The position numbers were made by a program, and so were the translations under genes. Shown piece after piece: positions 18,562 to 27,283 of a stretch of DNA of 64,000 nt; within the stretch, counting starts at the first letter, position 1, and each line of letters starts with the position of its first letter. Origin of the DNA: Planctomycetota bacterium (GTDB lineage: Bacteria > Planctomycetota > UBA1135 > UBA2386). Under the pieces are notes generated by a model that was not told where the DNA came from, ran no database searches, and worked only from the letters and a program-made list of their open reading frames with translations. The DNA lies in contig JAPYTD010000019.1 in NCBI GenBank assembly GCA_029936315.1, positions 1 to 64,000 of the forward strand, read 5' to 3'.

Positions 18562-19803
18562 CTATTTTCCAGTTGGCTTGCCGAGGCAGATCAGCTCATC
18601 CGCTGTGCGAACAAACATCGCACCCCGCGCCAACGCCGGTGTCGCGCACACGGAGGCACCGAGATCAAAGCCCCCCAGCACCGCGAACTTCGTCTTCGAG
18701 AACGTCCACAGCCTGCCTTCGCGATCGCAGATGTAGATCGCCTTGCCATTGCTTACGGGCGAACTGAAGAACTTGCCGTCGATGCGTTCGCGCCACAACT
18801 CCTCGCCGCTATCCGCATTGAGGCAGCTCGCAAAACCACTGTCCGCGAACAGGAAGAACTTGCCATGCAACGCGATGGCACTCGGCACGTAGGGCAAGCT
18901 GCGACGGCGCTTGTAGCTGATCTTCGGTTCATCCTTGGCGCCCTTGCCGATCTCAAACACAACGCACTGCTTGCCGGAGTTGCCGCTGCCCGTGTTGACG
19001 AGCAGTTTGTTGCCCGCAAGGCACGGCGCCGCGATGAAGCGACTCTTGAAGCCAGGATTGGCCCGCCAGCGAATCTTGCCGGTCTCTGGCTCGAACGCCG
19101 TTAAGCCGTGCGCCGCGCTCGCAACCATCATCACAGGCTTGCCATCCTTGGGTTCGTACAAGAACGGTGGCGAGTAGCACGCAAACCGCGGACTCTTCGC
19201 CAGTTCTTCGCGCCAGACTGTTTTGCCCGTCTTGCGATTGAGGGCCATCAGGAAGCAGTCGTCGCCTTCGTTTTCGTTCGCAATGACGACGAGCTCGCCG
19301 TGCATTACCGGCGAGTTGCCGCTGCCGTGCTGCGCGTAGTAGCCACCGAGTTCGCGCTGCCACAACTCTTGGCCGTCATGGCTGACTGCGAGCGCGACCA
19401 GCTTCTCAGCTGAACTCCACACCATGTAGACGCCATGGTCATCGGTAACGGGAGTTGCGGACGCAAAGCTGTTGAGCTTGTGCTGCTTGTGTCCCTCGAA
19501 CGCGCACGAGTAGGACCAAGACTCCTTGCCGGTGACGGCGTCGTAGCAGACAACATCGCGCGTATCCCGTTCTTCGCCGAGTCGCGTGATGTATACGTGC
19601 GCGCCCCACAGCACCGGAGATGAGTGGCCCGTACCACCGATCGTCGTGCGCCATCGGATGTGATCCTTGGTGAACGTGGTCGGAAGATCCGCAACACCAA
19701 CACCCTGACCACCTGGCCCGCGAAAGCGTGACCACTCCTGCCCTACCGCACAGTCAGTGGCGGCGACTGACAACAAGCAACCCAACACAAACGCGGATCT
19801 CAT
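18562..19803 (-). CDS. Exported PQQ-like beta-propeller protein
   Basis: A 413-residue predicted exported protein. The signal peptide is about residues 1-21 (MRSAFVLGCLLSVAATDCAVG, cleavage just after). The mature part begins with WSRFRGPGGQGV and is made of PQQ/BamB-like repeats such as SSPVLWGAHVYITR, DAVTGKESW, VTDDHGVYMVW and ICDREGRLWTF. The WxxFRGPxGxG opening is shared by all propellers in this window. No catalytic residues can be assigned. The ATG overlaps the stop of the upstream propeller gene by 4 nt (ATGA), so the two are translated from one message. A binding or scaffold role outside the cytoplasm is likely. Confidence 0.8.
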   Translation of the reverse strand: MRSAFVLGCLLSVAATDCAVGQEWSRFRGPGGQGVGVADLPTTFTKDHIRWRTTIGGTGHSSPVLWGAHVYITRLGEERDTRDVVCYDAVTGKESWSYSCAFEGHKQHKLNSFASATPVTDDHGVYMVWSSAEKLVALAVSHDGQELWQRELGGYYAQHGSGNSPVMHGELVVIANENEGDDCFLMALNRKTGKTVWREELAKSPRFACYSPPFLYEPKDGKPVMMVASAAHGLTAFEPETGKIRWRANPGFKSRFIAAPCLAGNKLLVNTGSGNSGKQCVVFEIGKGAKDEPKISYKRRRSLPYVPSAIALHGKFFLFADSGFASCLNADSGEELWRERIDGKFFSSPVSNGKAIYICDREGRLWTFSKTKFAVLGGFDLGASVCATPALARGAMFVRTADELICLGKPTGK

Positions 19804-21260
19804 TTGGTGGCACCCAGGCAGTAGAGGTGGCCGTAGGTGCGCAGCCAGATCTTGTCGTCAACGAGTGCTGGGGTCGCATAGCACGGTTCGTCGAAGTTCG
19901 CGGAGTGGATCGGCTTCAACTCCTTGCCGGCCGCGAGCACCGTCAGCAGGCCGTTCTCACTCAACAGGTAGACCTTGCCATCGCCGCAAACCGGCGCGGT
20001 GAAGTAGGCGTCACCCGCTTCCCCAACGCGATTCTTCTCGATCAACTCACCCTTGTCAGCACTGATCATCGTCATCAAGCCGCCCTGATCGGACAGCAGA
20101 TAATAGACGCCATTGGTGATCAGCGGCGACGGTAGTTGCGGAATCGAGCGGTAGTAGCGCCACAAGACGCTCTTGTCGGTCATGTCGCCAGTGCCGCCAA
20201 CGCGCACGGCCATCGCCGCATTGACCGACGCAAACGACAGCCGACACAACCGCCATTCGTCCTGGTCCAACGCCCCGCTCTTGTCGAGATCGAGGAACTG
20301 GTAGTAGCGCGCGATGCGCCGATCGGTCAGTTCTTTGCGCCCGATGAAGCCATCGCCGTCCTTATCCATCTTGGCGACGGCATCGGCAAACTCCGCTATC
20401 TTGATCTGCCTTCCCTTGTTGTTCTGCGGGCTACCAAAGCCGTGGATCCACAAGGTGTCGCCGAGCAGCACTGGCACCGACTTCATCTCGGATGGCAAAC
20501 CGCGGATCCACCAGATGCGCTTACCAGTCTTCGCGTCGTAGCCATCCAGCAAGAACGAACCTGGCAAGATGAACTGCGGATCCTCGCCCTCTGGTTCGTA
20601 GATCACCGGCGTGCAGTGGCCGCTGACAGCATTGGGTCGATCGACCTTGTAGCGCACGTCGCCCGAGTGCTTGTCGACCCCGATCACATAGGACGCCTTG
20701 CCGTCGTCGCATGGCAGCACGACCGTGTCGCCAACGATGATTGGCGAAGCTCCCATGCCGTAGATGTTGAAGAACGGACCGAGCGGCATGCGCCAGCGCT
20801 CTTTGCCGTTGAGGTCGTAGGCGAGCATGCCGTATTCGTCAAAGAACACCGCAACCGTGTCGTTGTCGACCGCTGCTGATGCGGCAGCCGGACCGTTCTT
20901 GCGGTGAAACTTGGTACGGCGCGGCCGCGGCGCCTCCACGCGCCAGACGATTTCTCCGTTGTCGCGGTTGATGCCGTAGGTGTAGAGCTTCTCGTCCTCG
21001 ACGGCGGTCAAGAACATCAGCTTGTCGCTGAACACCGGCGAGCTGTGGCCTTCGGGAAACGCACGCTTCCAGATCACGCCCTGCTGCGGCCCGACTTCGG
21101 CTGGATACTTGCCTTCGGCCATGCCAGTGCCGTTAGGACCGCGGAAGCGATTCCATGGCGATGTGCCATGCGATGTAGCCCCTTCCTGTGCGATGACAGG
21201 AATCGTTGCAAGGGTCGCGAGCAGGGCGGCCCGAACCGACAGGGACGTGCGTTGCAGCAT
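19800..21260 (-). CDS. Exported PQQ-like beta-propeller with two EF-hand motifs
   Basis: A 486-residue predicted exported protein, counting from the ATG at 21260, where a signal peptide begins (MLQRTSLSVRAALLATLATI). After WNRFRGPNGTGM it shows PQQ-like repeats. In the middle are two consecutive calcium-binding EF-hand loops: DKDGDGFIGRKEL near residue 297 and DLDKSGALDQDEW near 322, both with acidic residues at positions 1, 3, 5 and 12. The propeller pattern then resumes to the C-terminus. A Ca2+-responsive or Ca2+-stabilised insertion is the simplest reading. It is the first gene of a two-gene unit with the next propeller. Confidence 0.78.
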   Translation of the reverse strand: MLQRTSLSVRAALLATLATIPVIAQEGATSHGTSPWNRFRGPNGTGMAEGKYPAEVGPQQGVIWKRAFPEGHSSPVFSDKLMFLTAVEDEKLYTYGINRDNGEIVWRVEAPRPRRTKFHRKNGPAAASAAVDNDTVAVFFDEYGMLAYDLNGKERWRMPLGPFFNIYGMGASPIIVGDTVVLPCDDGKASYVIGVDKHSGDVRYKVDRPNAVSGHCTPVIYEPEGEDPQFILPGSFLLDGYDAKTGKRIWWIRGLPSEMKSVPVLLGDTLWIHGFGSPQNNKGRQIKIAEFADAVAKMDKDGDGFIGRKELTDRRIARYYQFLDLDKSGALDQDEWRLCRLSFASVNAAMAVRVGGTGDMTDKSVLWRYYRSIPQLPSPLITNGVYYLLSDQGGLMTMISADKGELIEKNRVGEAGDAYFTAPVCGDGKVYLLSENGLLTVLAAGKELKPIHSANFDEPCYATPALVDDKIWLRTYGHLYCLGATK

Positions 21261-21329
21261 GTGCCCAAGGTATTGCCATGCCGCCAGCCGCCCAGCAGCA
21301 AGCAAGCCGGCAGGCACCAAGTTACGAAT

Positions 21330-21755
21330 CTATCGCTGAACGGCGATGCCGATGATCTCGTAGCGGCAGCCCTTCAGCAGGGTGGGAGCCGCGAGGAAGG
21401 CGCGAGTCGGGAACGTCTCCTCGAAGCTCTGTCGGTAGACGTCATTGAACGTCTTGTAGAGTGAAAGGTCGGAGCACGACACCTGTACCTGCACCAGATC
21501 ATCCATGGTCATGTTGGCGCGAGCCATGGTCGCCGCAAAGGCATCGAGCATCATGCGTGCTTCGATCGCGGCATCGGCTGGCGGCTTGCCGGTCTCGGCA
21601 TCGATGCCGAGATGCCCCGACACGTAGAGCGTGTCCCCAACGAGCACCGCCTTGTTGAACGGCAGCTCCGGGTTGTCGGACGGGAAGTCCCGACGCGCAG
21701 CAGTACAACCAAGGGTCAGCAAGACGGGCAACCAGATCATCGAACGCACGAGCAT
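21330..21755 (-). CDS. Exported RidA/YjgF-like protein
   Basis: A 141-residue protein of the RidA/YjgF/UK114 family with an N-terminal extension. Residues 1-17 are hydrophobic and end in LLTLGC, a lipobox-like site, so the protein is probably exported and may be lipid-anchored. The RidA fold follows: FNKAVLVGDTLYVSGHLGID, then MDDLVQVQVSCSDLSLYKTFNDVY, then FPTRAFLAAP, where the Arg matches the position that binds the substrate carboxylate in RidA deaminases. Classical RidA proteins (about 128 residues) are cytoplasmic and hydrolyse reactive enamines. An upstream in-frame GTG at 21761 would add two residues. It lies between two propeller genes on the same strand. Confidence 0.78.
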   Translation of the reverse strand: MLVRSMIWLPVLLTLGCTAARRDFPSDNPELPFNKAVLVGDTLYVSGHLGIDAETGKPPADAAIEARMMLDAFAATMARANMTMDDLVQVQVSCSDLSLYKTFNDVYRQSFEETFPTRAFLAAPTLLKGCRYEIIGIAVQR

Positions 21756-21793
21756 TGCCACATGCTATGCGCACCAGCCCGGACCATCGACCG

Positions 21794-23035
21794 TTACTTG
21801 CGTTGCGATTCTTCGATGCGATACAGATGGGTCTTGCTGCGCAGGATCAGCGCGTTGCCGAGTACTGCCGGTGACGACATGAAGCCATCATCAAGGCTGT
21901 TGGTCGCCAGCTTCTCAAACTTGTCGCCCTTCTTGATGACCACGGTCGTGCCACTGCGATCAAAGTAGTAGATGCGGTCTCCGATGCAGATCGGCGACGC
22001 GCAGTGCGTGCCGCCGACTCGTTCGCGCCAGACCGCTTTGCCGGTTAGGCAATCGAGGCACGTTGCGAAGCCACCGTCATCGATCATGTAGATACGGTCG
22101 CCGGCAAGAATCGGGGACGCCATCTTGGGAACGTTGCGCGAGTAGGACCAGATGATGTTCTTCTTCGTGACGTCGCCTGTGCCGCCTGTCTGCACGGCGA
22201 TCATCTGCGCACGCATGAACCCAGTAGTCAAAAACACCACGTCGTCTCGGACCAGCGGCCGTGGCGCCATCGAGAACCCCTTGAAGCCAACGCGCCACAG
22301 TTCTTTGCCGGTGCCGGGATCGTAGGCGTAGCTCGCTTGGGCGCCGCAGCTGATGATTTGGAACTTGCGGCCAACCTGGACGGCGATCGGCGTGCTGTAT
22401 GCCTTGCGCAGATCCGGAGGGTATCTGGTCAGATTCACCGATCGATCGGTGCGCCATTGGGTCTTGCCCGTCTCCTTGTCGAGCGCGACCACATACTGCA
22501 CGTCGCCGCCGTCGACATTGAAGATCAGCAAGTCCTGAAACAGGATCGGCGACGACCCCGGCCCTTCCATGTGGTCGCACTGCAGGTCGCGCCGTTCCCA
22601 GATCGTCTCGCAAGTCTCAACGTCGAGGCAGGCCGTACCATAGCTGCCAAAGTGCACATACACGCGGCCGGCCTCAACCGTCGGCGACGGGGAGGCAAAG
22701 CTGTTGAGAGAGTTCTTGGGCTCCGGCTTGGCGTTCTCAAAGACCACTCGCTCGAACAGTTGCTTGCCGGTAGTCACATCAAACGCGAGTACGTGCAACT
22801 TCTTGCCGCTGTCCGTCGACGTTGTCATCCACGCGATGCCGTCGTCAACAACCGGCGACGACCAACCGGTGCCGAGCACCTTGCGCTTCCAACGAACGTT
22901 GTCCTGCTCGCCCCACTCAAGCGGCACGTCGGCTTTGCGAACGTAGCCGCTGCGATCGCCGCCGCGATAGTCCGGCCAGGAGGCAACCTGGGCCGCCAGC
23001 GAACCGACAACCAACGCAAGCATGCCGAGACGCAT
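21794..23035 (-). CDS. Exported PQQ-like beta-propeller protein
   Basis: A 413-residue predicted exported protein; the signal peptide is MRLGMLALVVGSLAAQVA and the mature part starts at WPDYRGGDRSGYV. Repeats with WKRKVLGTGWSSPVVDDG, VEAGRVYVHFGSYGTACLD, FLTTGFMRAQMIA and AGDRIYMIDDGGFATC show PQQ-like blades. ATG codons at 23059 and 23068 are also in frame and would add 8 or 11 residues; the ATG at 23035 gives the most usual signal peptide. The gene starts 80 bases from a divergent propeller gene, so a shared promoter region is likely. It lies 38 bases upstream of the exported RidA-like gene and may be co-transcribed with it. Confidence 0.8.
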   Translation of the reverse strand: MRLGMLALVVGSLAAQVASWPDYRGGDRSGYVRKADVPLEWGEQDNVRWKRKVLGTGWSSPVVDDGIAWMTTSTDSGKKLHVLAFDVTTGKQLFERVVFENAKPEPKNSLNSFASPSPTVEAGRVYVHFGSYGTACLDVETCETIWERRDLQCDHMEGPGSSPILFQDLLIFNVDGGDVQYVVALDKETGKTQWRTDRSVNLTRYPPDLRKAYSTPIAVQVGRKFQIISCGAQASYAYDPGTGKELWRVGFKGFSMAPRPLVRDDVVFLTTGFMRAQMIAVQTGGTGDVTKKNIIWSYSRNVPKMASPILAGDRIYMIDDGGFATCLDCLTGKAVWRERVGGTHCASPICIGDRIYYFDRSGTTVVIKKGDKFEKLATNSLDDGFMSSPAVLGNALILRSKTHLYRIEESQRK

Positions 23036-23115
23036 GCCGCCACTCACCGAGATGAACATTGCCCCCATCCTACGCGCCAGTCGGAACGAAGCCGCGCACC
23101 AGATACCTTTGCGAC

Positions 23116-24468
23116 ATGCGCTCCCCTTCCGTTCTGTTGCTCTCCTCGGCAATGCTGCTCGCGCAGGGCGCAAGCTGGCCGCAGTTTCGTGGCAACCAAG
23201 CGTCTGGCGTCGAGGATCAGCAGCCGCTGCCCGAATCTTGGGACATCGCCAAGAACTCAGGCCTGAAGTGGCGAACGGCGGTGCCCGGGCTGTCACACGC
23301 ATCTGCGGTTGTCGCCGGCGACCGGCTGTTTGTCGTGACAGCCGTGGCGAAGGGCGGAAAGGCGAGCCTGAAGATCGGAGCCTATGGAGCCGGCGATTCC
23401 GCGGAGGACATGGTCGAGCACAGCTTCCAGGTCTGGTGCCTGCGTCTGGACGATGGCCGCGTCGATTGGGTGCGAACGGCCGTTCGATGCGTGCCGAAGT
23501 TTGCGCGTCACACCAAGGCAACCCACGCGGATCCAACGCCCGTCACGGATGGCCAGCACGTCATCGCCGTGTTCGGCGCGCAGGGCATGTTCTGCTACAC
23601 GGTCGCAGGCGATCTCGTCTGGCAGGTGGACCTGGGGGAACTCGACGTCGGACCGCACAACTCGATGGATCTGCATTGGGGCTACGCGAGTTCGCCAACG
23701 ATCGCCAACGGCCTCGTCATCGTGCAGGCGGACGTCAAGACCAAGCCTTACCTGGCGGCGTGGCACATCGACACCGGTAAGCCCGCGTGGCGCGTCGATC
23801 GCGACGACACCACCAGTTGGGCGACGCCGACCGTTGTGTCGACCGACGCCGGAAAACTCGTCTACGTCAATGGCTGCAAACACATGGGCGCCTACCGACT
23901 TGAAGACGGCAGCGAGGTCTGGCGCATGGCCGGCGGCGGCGGCTTGCCCGTTCCTGCGCCGATCGTTGCTGGCGACCTCGTGCTGTTCACGAGTAACCAC
24001 CGGCCACTCAAGTCGAGCCACCCGCTCAAGCCGGTGTTCGCGGTCAAACGCAGCGCGACCGGCCAACTGCCGATGCCGAGCCGCAACAACACCGGCGAGC
24101 ATGTGGCGTGGATGCAGACGCGCGTCGGCAACTACATCCAGACGCCAATCGTCTACCGCGACCTGCTCTACCTATGCGCACTGTCCGGCATCGTCTCGGT
24201 GGTCGACACCAAGACCGGAGAGGTCTACGGCCGCCATCGACTCGGCGTCGGCAAGGCAACGTTCTCGGCATCGCCAGTTGCAGGCGACGGCAAGCTCTAC
24301 TTCACGAGCGAAGAAGGCGATGTGCACGTCGTAAAGGCCGGCAAGGACTTCGAGCAACTCGGCATCAACCCACTCGGCGAAATCTGCATGGCAACCCCCG
24401 CAATCGCAAACGGCACCCTGCTATTTCGCGCCCGCAGCCACGTAATCGCCGTGCATCACCAGAAGTGA
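23116..24468 (+). CDS. Exported PQQ-like beta-propeller protein
   Basis: A 450-residue predicted exported protein. The signal peptide (MRSPSVLLLSSAMLLAQG) leads into WPQFRGNQASGV, the same opening as its neighbours. PQQ-like repeat elements follow: LKWRTAVPGLSHASAVVAGDRLFVV, HVIAVFGAQGMFCY, YASSPTIANGLVIVQ and FSASPVAGDGKLYFTSEEGDVHVV. The ATG at 23116 is used; in-frame codons upstream would run through the divergent promoter region. It ends 7 bases before the convergent cyanophycinase-like gene. Substrate or partner unknown. Confidence 0.8.
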   Translation: MRSPSVLLLSSAMLLAQGASWPQFRGNQASGVEDQQPLPESWDIAKNSGLKWRTAVPGLSHASAVVAGDRLFVVTAVAKGGKASLKIGAYGAGDSAEDMVEHSFQVWCLRLDDGRVDWVRTAVRCVPKFARHTKATHADPTPVTDGQHVIAVFGAQGMFCYTVAGDLVWQVDLGELDVGPHNSMDLHWGYASSPTIANGLVIVQADVKTKPYLAAWHIDTGKPAWRVDRDDTTSWATPTVVSTDAGKLVYVNGCKHMGAYRLEDGSEVWRMAGGGGLPVPAPIVAGDLVLFTSNHRPLKSSHPLKPVFAVKRSATGQLPMPSRNNTGEHVAWMQTRVGNYIQTPIVYRDLLYLCALSGIVSVVDTKTGEVYGRHRLGVGKATFSASPVAGDGKLYFTSEEGDVHVVKAGKDFEQLGINPLGEICMATPAIANGTLLFRARSHVIAVHHQK

Positions 24469-24475
24469 CGCACGA

Positions 24476-26173
24476 TCACTCTTGGACCTTCCGGGTGGCC
24501 AGGTTGAAGCGTTGGCCGTTCTTGAGGCGGAGGTAGTCGGGTTGGCCGTGCACGACGGGGAGGTTGCGGTCGTAGAAGTGCACGTTGCGGCCCTCGCGGC
24601 TGAAGCATGTCGCGATGGAACCTTGCACGATGATTGAGGAGGCTTCGTCGAGGCCGATGCCGAGCAGTTGTGGGTAGCGATTGACGAGCTTTGTCATGTC
24701 GGGTTGCCGACCGCGCTGCGTGAAGTGTTGGTCGATCGCCACTCCGGTCAGGAAGCCGAGACCGGTTTCATAGCCGGCAGCCATCGCGTCGACGTTGCCG
24801 AGCGAATTGCCGCGGGCCATGTACGAACCTTGAATCGACGCGCCGGCAGACGAACCAGCAATCACACCACCGCGCGCCAACACTTCGTGCATCAGCCGAT
24901 GCGCTTCGGTGTGCTGCCACGAGTCGACGAGGTTCCATTGCCGACCTCCACCAAAGAACAGGCCACCGGCCTTGCGCAACTTGGCGTGGATCTGCTCGCT
25001 CGTATCCGCCAAATGGCGATCCTTCGTGTGGATGAAGTCGACGTTGGTCGCGCCGGCCTTGCGCCAACGCTCAAGGGTTCGCTCGGCGGTGGCCGTCTCA
25101 CTCTCAGTGCACGGGATGTAGAGCAACAGTGCATCCTTGCCGCCGGCCAACTCCATGAACTTGTCCATGAAGCCCGAGGGGCTGCCGCCACCCCCGACAA
25201 TCATCAACGAACCTTTGGCGACGTTTGGTTCAGGTGGTTTGTCAGCCGGAAACTTGTCACGCGTGCGTGCGAGCGCGGCGCGACTCATCGCGAGCAGATC
25301 CTCAAGGCGTTTCGGGCGATAGCCTTGGTCGCGAGTGCGGCGCTGACGCCCCCGCCGTCGCGGCCTGGCACCACCATTTCTTGGCTGAGCACGCGGCGCC
25401 CTTCGCTGCGTGCGCGGCGAAACGTCGGCGTGGAGGCGCTCGACTCGAACGGGGAGGTGTAGGTTTGCGGCAATGCAGGCATAGCCGCTGCCTTCGCCAA
25501 ACACATCGAACCAGCGATTGTGCAAGACGAGCACCGTACTCGACTCGATGCCCAAGCCAACCAGACGCGGCTGGCCAGCCAAGACTCCGAGCAGTCGGCT
25601 CTGTTGCGATGCCGGAGAATAGTACGGATCGATCACCACGCCCGGAATGAGATCAAGGCCCTTGCCGAGCTTCGCATGCACCTCACCGCCGGTGATCGTG
25701 GTTTGCGCAAACGCTCGCACGGCATCTCCGTTCGCGCCGAGCACGCCCTTGCGCAGCAGCAGGCCGTGCAGCGCGGTTTCGACGACGCTATCACGCAGCA
25801 TCGCGGCCATCTGTTCGCCCGTATCGGCAACCAACCAGACACCGCTGGCATTGCCGACGGCAGCAACCGCGTCACTCAGTTGCTTGCCCTTGCCGGAAGT
25901 CACCGAGACGGTCGTCACCCCAGCAAGTGGCTCGGGCACCACAGCCGTATCCGACACAGTGACGACGACGAGTTTGTCCTTGTCACCGCCGGCAAGTTGC
26001 ACAAAGCGATCGAACACCTCGGCAGGCAGGTCGCCGCCACCACCGAGGAACACCGTGCCGCCAACTGGCATCAGTGGTTCGGGCGCGGCCGGGTCAAACT
26101 GCGCGACCAGCGGCGCGCCGAGTATGGTGAAGACAACGAGTGGGGCGAGACCAGTTCGAACGGCAGGATGCAT
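24476..26173 (-). CDS. Tandem cyanophycinase-like (S51) protein, internal frame disturbed
   Basis: A 565-residue predicted exported protein (signal peptide about residues 1-24, MHPAVRTGLAPL...) with two peptidase S51-like halves. The C-terminal half (about 320-560) keeps the serine motif VIAGSSAGASIQG near 438, as in cyanophycinase, which cuts beta-Asp-Arg bonds. The N-terminal half (about 30-250) has GANGDAV where the serine motif would be, so it is probably inactive. Between about residues 244 and 283 the frame becomes an Arg-rich string, while the +1 frame reads sensibly (VLSQEMVVPGRDGGG...ATKA). The original frame resumes at YRPKRLEDLL. This suggests two compensating indels, real or from sequencing, so the printed product is wrong or altered there. 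Confidence 0.65.
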   Translation of the reverse strand: MHPAVRTGLAPLVVFTILGAPLVAQFDPAAPEPLMPVGGTVFLGGGGDLPAEVFDRFVQLAGGDKDKLVVVTVSDTAVVPEPLAGVTTVSVTSGKGKQLSDAVAAVGNASGVWLVADTGEQMAAMLRDSVVETALHGLLLRKGVLGANGDAVRAFAQTTITGGEVHAKLGKGLDLIPGVVIDPYYSPASQQSRLLGVLAGQPRLVGLGIESSTVLVLHNRWFDVFGEGSGYACIAANLHLPVRVERLHADVSPRTQRRAPRAQPRNGGARPRRRGRQRRTRDQGYRPKRLEDLLAMSRAALARTRDKFPADKPPEPNVAKGSLMIVGGGGSPSGFMDKFMELAGGKDALLLYIPCTESETATAERTLERWRKAGATNVDFIHTKDRHLADTSEQIHAKLRKAGGLFFGGGRQWNLVDSWQHTEAHRLMHEVLARGGVIAGSSAGASIQGSYMARGNSLGNVDAMAAGYETGLGFLTGVAIDQHFTQRGRQPDMTKLVNRYPQLLGIGLDEASSIIVQGSIATCFSREGRNVHFYDRNLPVVHGQPDYLRLKNGQRFNLATRKVQE

Positions 26174-26353
26174 TATTGGAGCACTCGGTTCACGAAGGTG
26201 CTGACGAAGTCGAACAGACAGTGTAGGCCCATGCAGCCGAACGCGGGCGCTGGGACACGCATGAGACTGCTGCTTGGGTCCGTGTAGCCACTGTGCTTTC
26301 TCGCTACCATCACGGCGCGACCGCAAACACGCACACCCCCCCCAGCAGCACTA

Positions 26354-27088
26354 GTGACCATTCGAATCGGCGGAGTCCCCTACGGCGTCGGCGCCCCCTT
26401 GCTCGGAGGGCTCGATCAAGACCCAGACATTGAACTCGTGCTGGCACCGCCAACCGAGATGATCCCCGACCTGCGCGCGGGCAGGCTGGACGCGGCCCTG
26501 TTGTCGTCGATCGAAGCCATCCGCTATCCCGGTTACACCGTCGCGGCCAAGCTCGGCATCGCCTGCAAGCAAGAGATCCGCTCGGTACGTGCGTTTCGCA
26601 AGCGTGGCACGAAGATCAAGACGGTTGGTTGCGACCAGAGTTCGGCAACGACCGTCGCGCTGTTGAAGCTACTGCTGACGCACGTGCACAAAGATGAGAC
26701 CGACGGCGAACCGGAGTTCTCAACGATCGTGCCAACGCGTCAGCCCGATGCGCTACCGCACGACCTGGTGATGCTGATCGGGGACGTCGGGCTCGAGGCA
26801 GATCCCGGCGAACGGGATGAGTGGGACCTGGGCACCGAGTGGGTCGAGTGGACTGGCTTGCCATTCGTATTCGCGGTGTGGGTTCTGCGACCTGCGGTCG
26901 AGCACGAACTGGTGCTGCCCGCCTTACATCGAGGCCGAGAACTTGGCCGTGCGCGCGGCGCGATAGACGGCACCGAGGGTGCAGCGCATTACGAACTCGA
27001 CGACCAGGACATGGCAGGCCTGCGTCGGTTCTGGAACGAGTGCCGCGCGCTTGGGCTCGCAGACCAGCCAGACCCTGAGTTCTGGTAG
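26354..27088 (+). CDS. mqnA: Chorismate dehydratase MqnA (futalosine pathway)
   Basis: A 244-residue protein of the MqnA/MqnD family, which has a periplasmic-binding-protein fold but acts as a cytoplasmic enzyme. MqnA removes water from chorismate to give 3-enolpyruvylbenzoate, the first step of futalosine-route menaquinone synthesis. The family's order of motifs is present: RIGGVPYGVGAPL at the start, DLRAGRLDAALLSS near 37, CDQSSATTVALLKLLL near 93, VMLIGDVGLEAD near 137 and EWTGLPFVFAVWV near 163. MqnD is a close relative; the N-terminus and length fit MqnA better. The start is GTG at 26354. No other menaquinone gene is in the window. Confidence 0.75.
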   Translation: MTIRIGGVPYGVGAPLLGGLDQDPDIELVLAPPTEMIPDLRAGRLDAALLSSIEAIRYPGYTVAAKLGIACKQEIRSVRAFRKRGTKIKTVGCDQSSATTVALLKLLLTHVHKDETDGEPEFSTIVPTRQPDALPHDLVMLIGDVGLEADPGERDEWDLGTEWVEWTGLPFVFAVWVLRPAVEHELVLPALHRGRELGRARGAIDGTEGAAHYELDDQDMAGLRRFWNECRALGLADQPDPEFW

Positions 27089-27130
27089 GCCGACAGTAGT
27101 CTCCCAGAAGTAGTCGCCCAGAATGGAACC

Positions 27131-27156
27131 GCCCCTGGCCGTTTCGGGCCAAGGGC
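27131..27156 (-). terminator. Hairpin downstream of tRNA-Ala
   Basis: Read on the minus strand, arms GCCCTTGGCC and GGCCAGGGGC pair over 10 positions (one G-T wobble) around the loop CGAAAC, starting 7 bases after the tRNA 3' end. There is no long T-run, but the position and stem strength fit a terminator. The same structure could also stop messages from mqnA on the plus strand. Confidence 0.55.
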
Positions 27157-27162
27157 AGTGAC

Positions 27163-27238
27163 TGGTGGAATCGAGGGGGCTCGAACCCCTGACCTCTGCA
27201 TTGCGAACGCAGCGCTCTACCAACTGAGCTACGACCCC
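27163..27238 (-). tRNA. tRNA-Ala (anticodon CGC), CCA encoded
   Basis: A 76-base cloverleaf on the minus strand: acceptor stem GGGGTCG with CGATTCC, D arm GCTC/GAGC, anticodon arm CTGCG-TTCGCAA-TGCAG, T arm AGGGG-TTCGAGC-CCCCT, discriminator A and encoded CCA. The anticodon is CGC, which reads the Ala codon GCG. Acceptor position G3 faces U70, the wobble pair that identifies alanine tRNAs, which supports the assignment. A strong hairpin follows. Confidence 0.95.
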
Positions 27239-27283
27239 GCATTGGGGGCGGATACGCTAGCGACCGATCACCGCCTCGTAAAG

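Noticed and set aside
22337-23266. 309-codon plus-strand frame antisense to a propeller gene
   Set aside because: It runs through the start of the divergent gene and has no protein-like motif; the propeller on the minus strand explains the DNA.
24668-25462. 264-codon plus-strand frame
   Set aside because: Antisense to the cyanophycinase-like gene; no motif.
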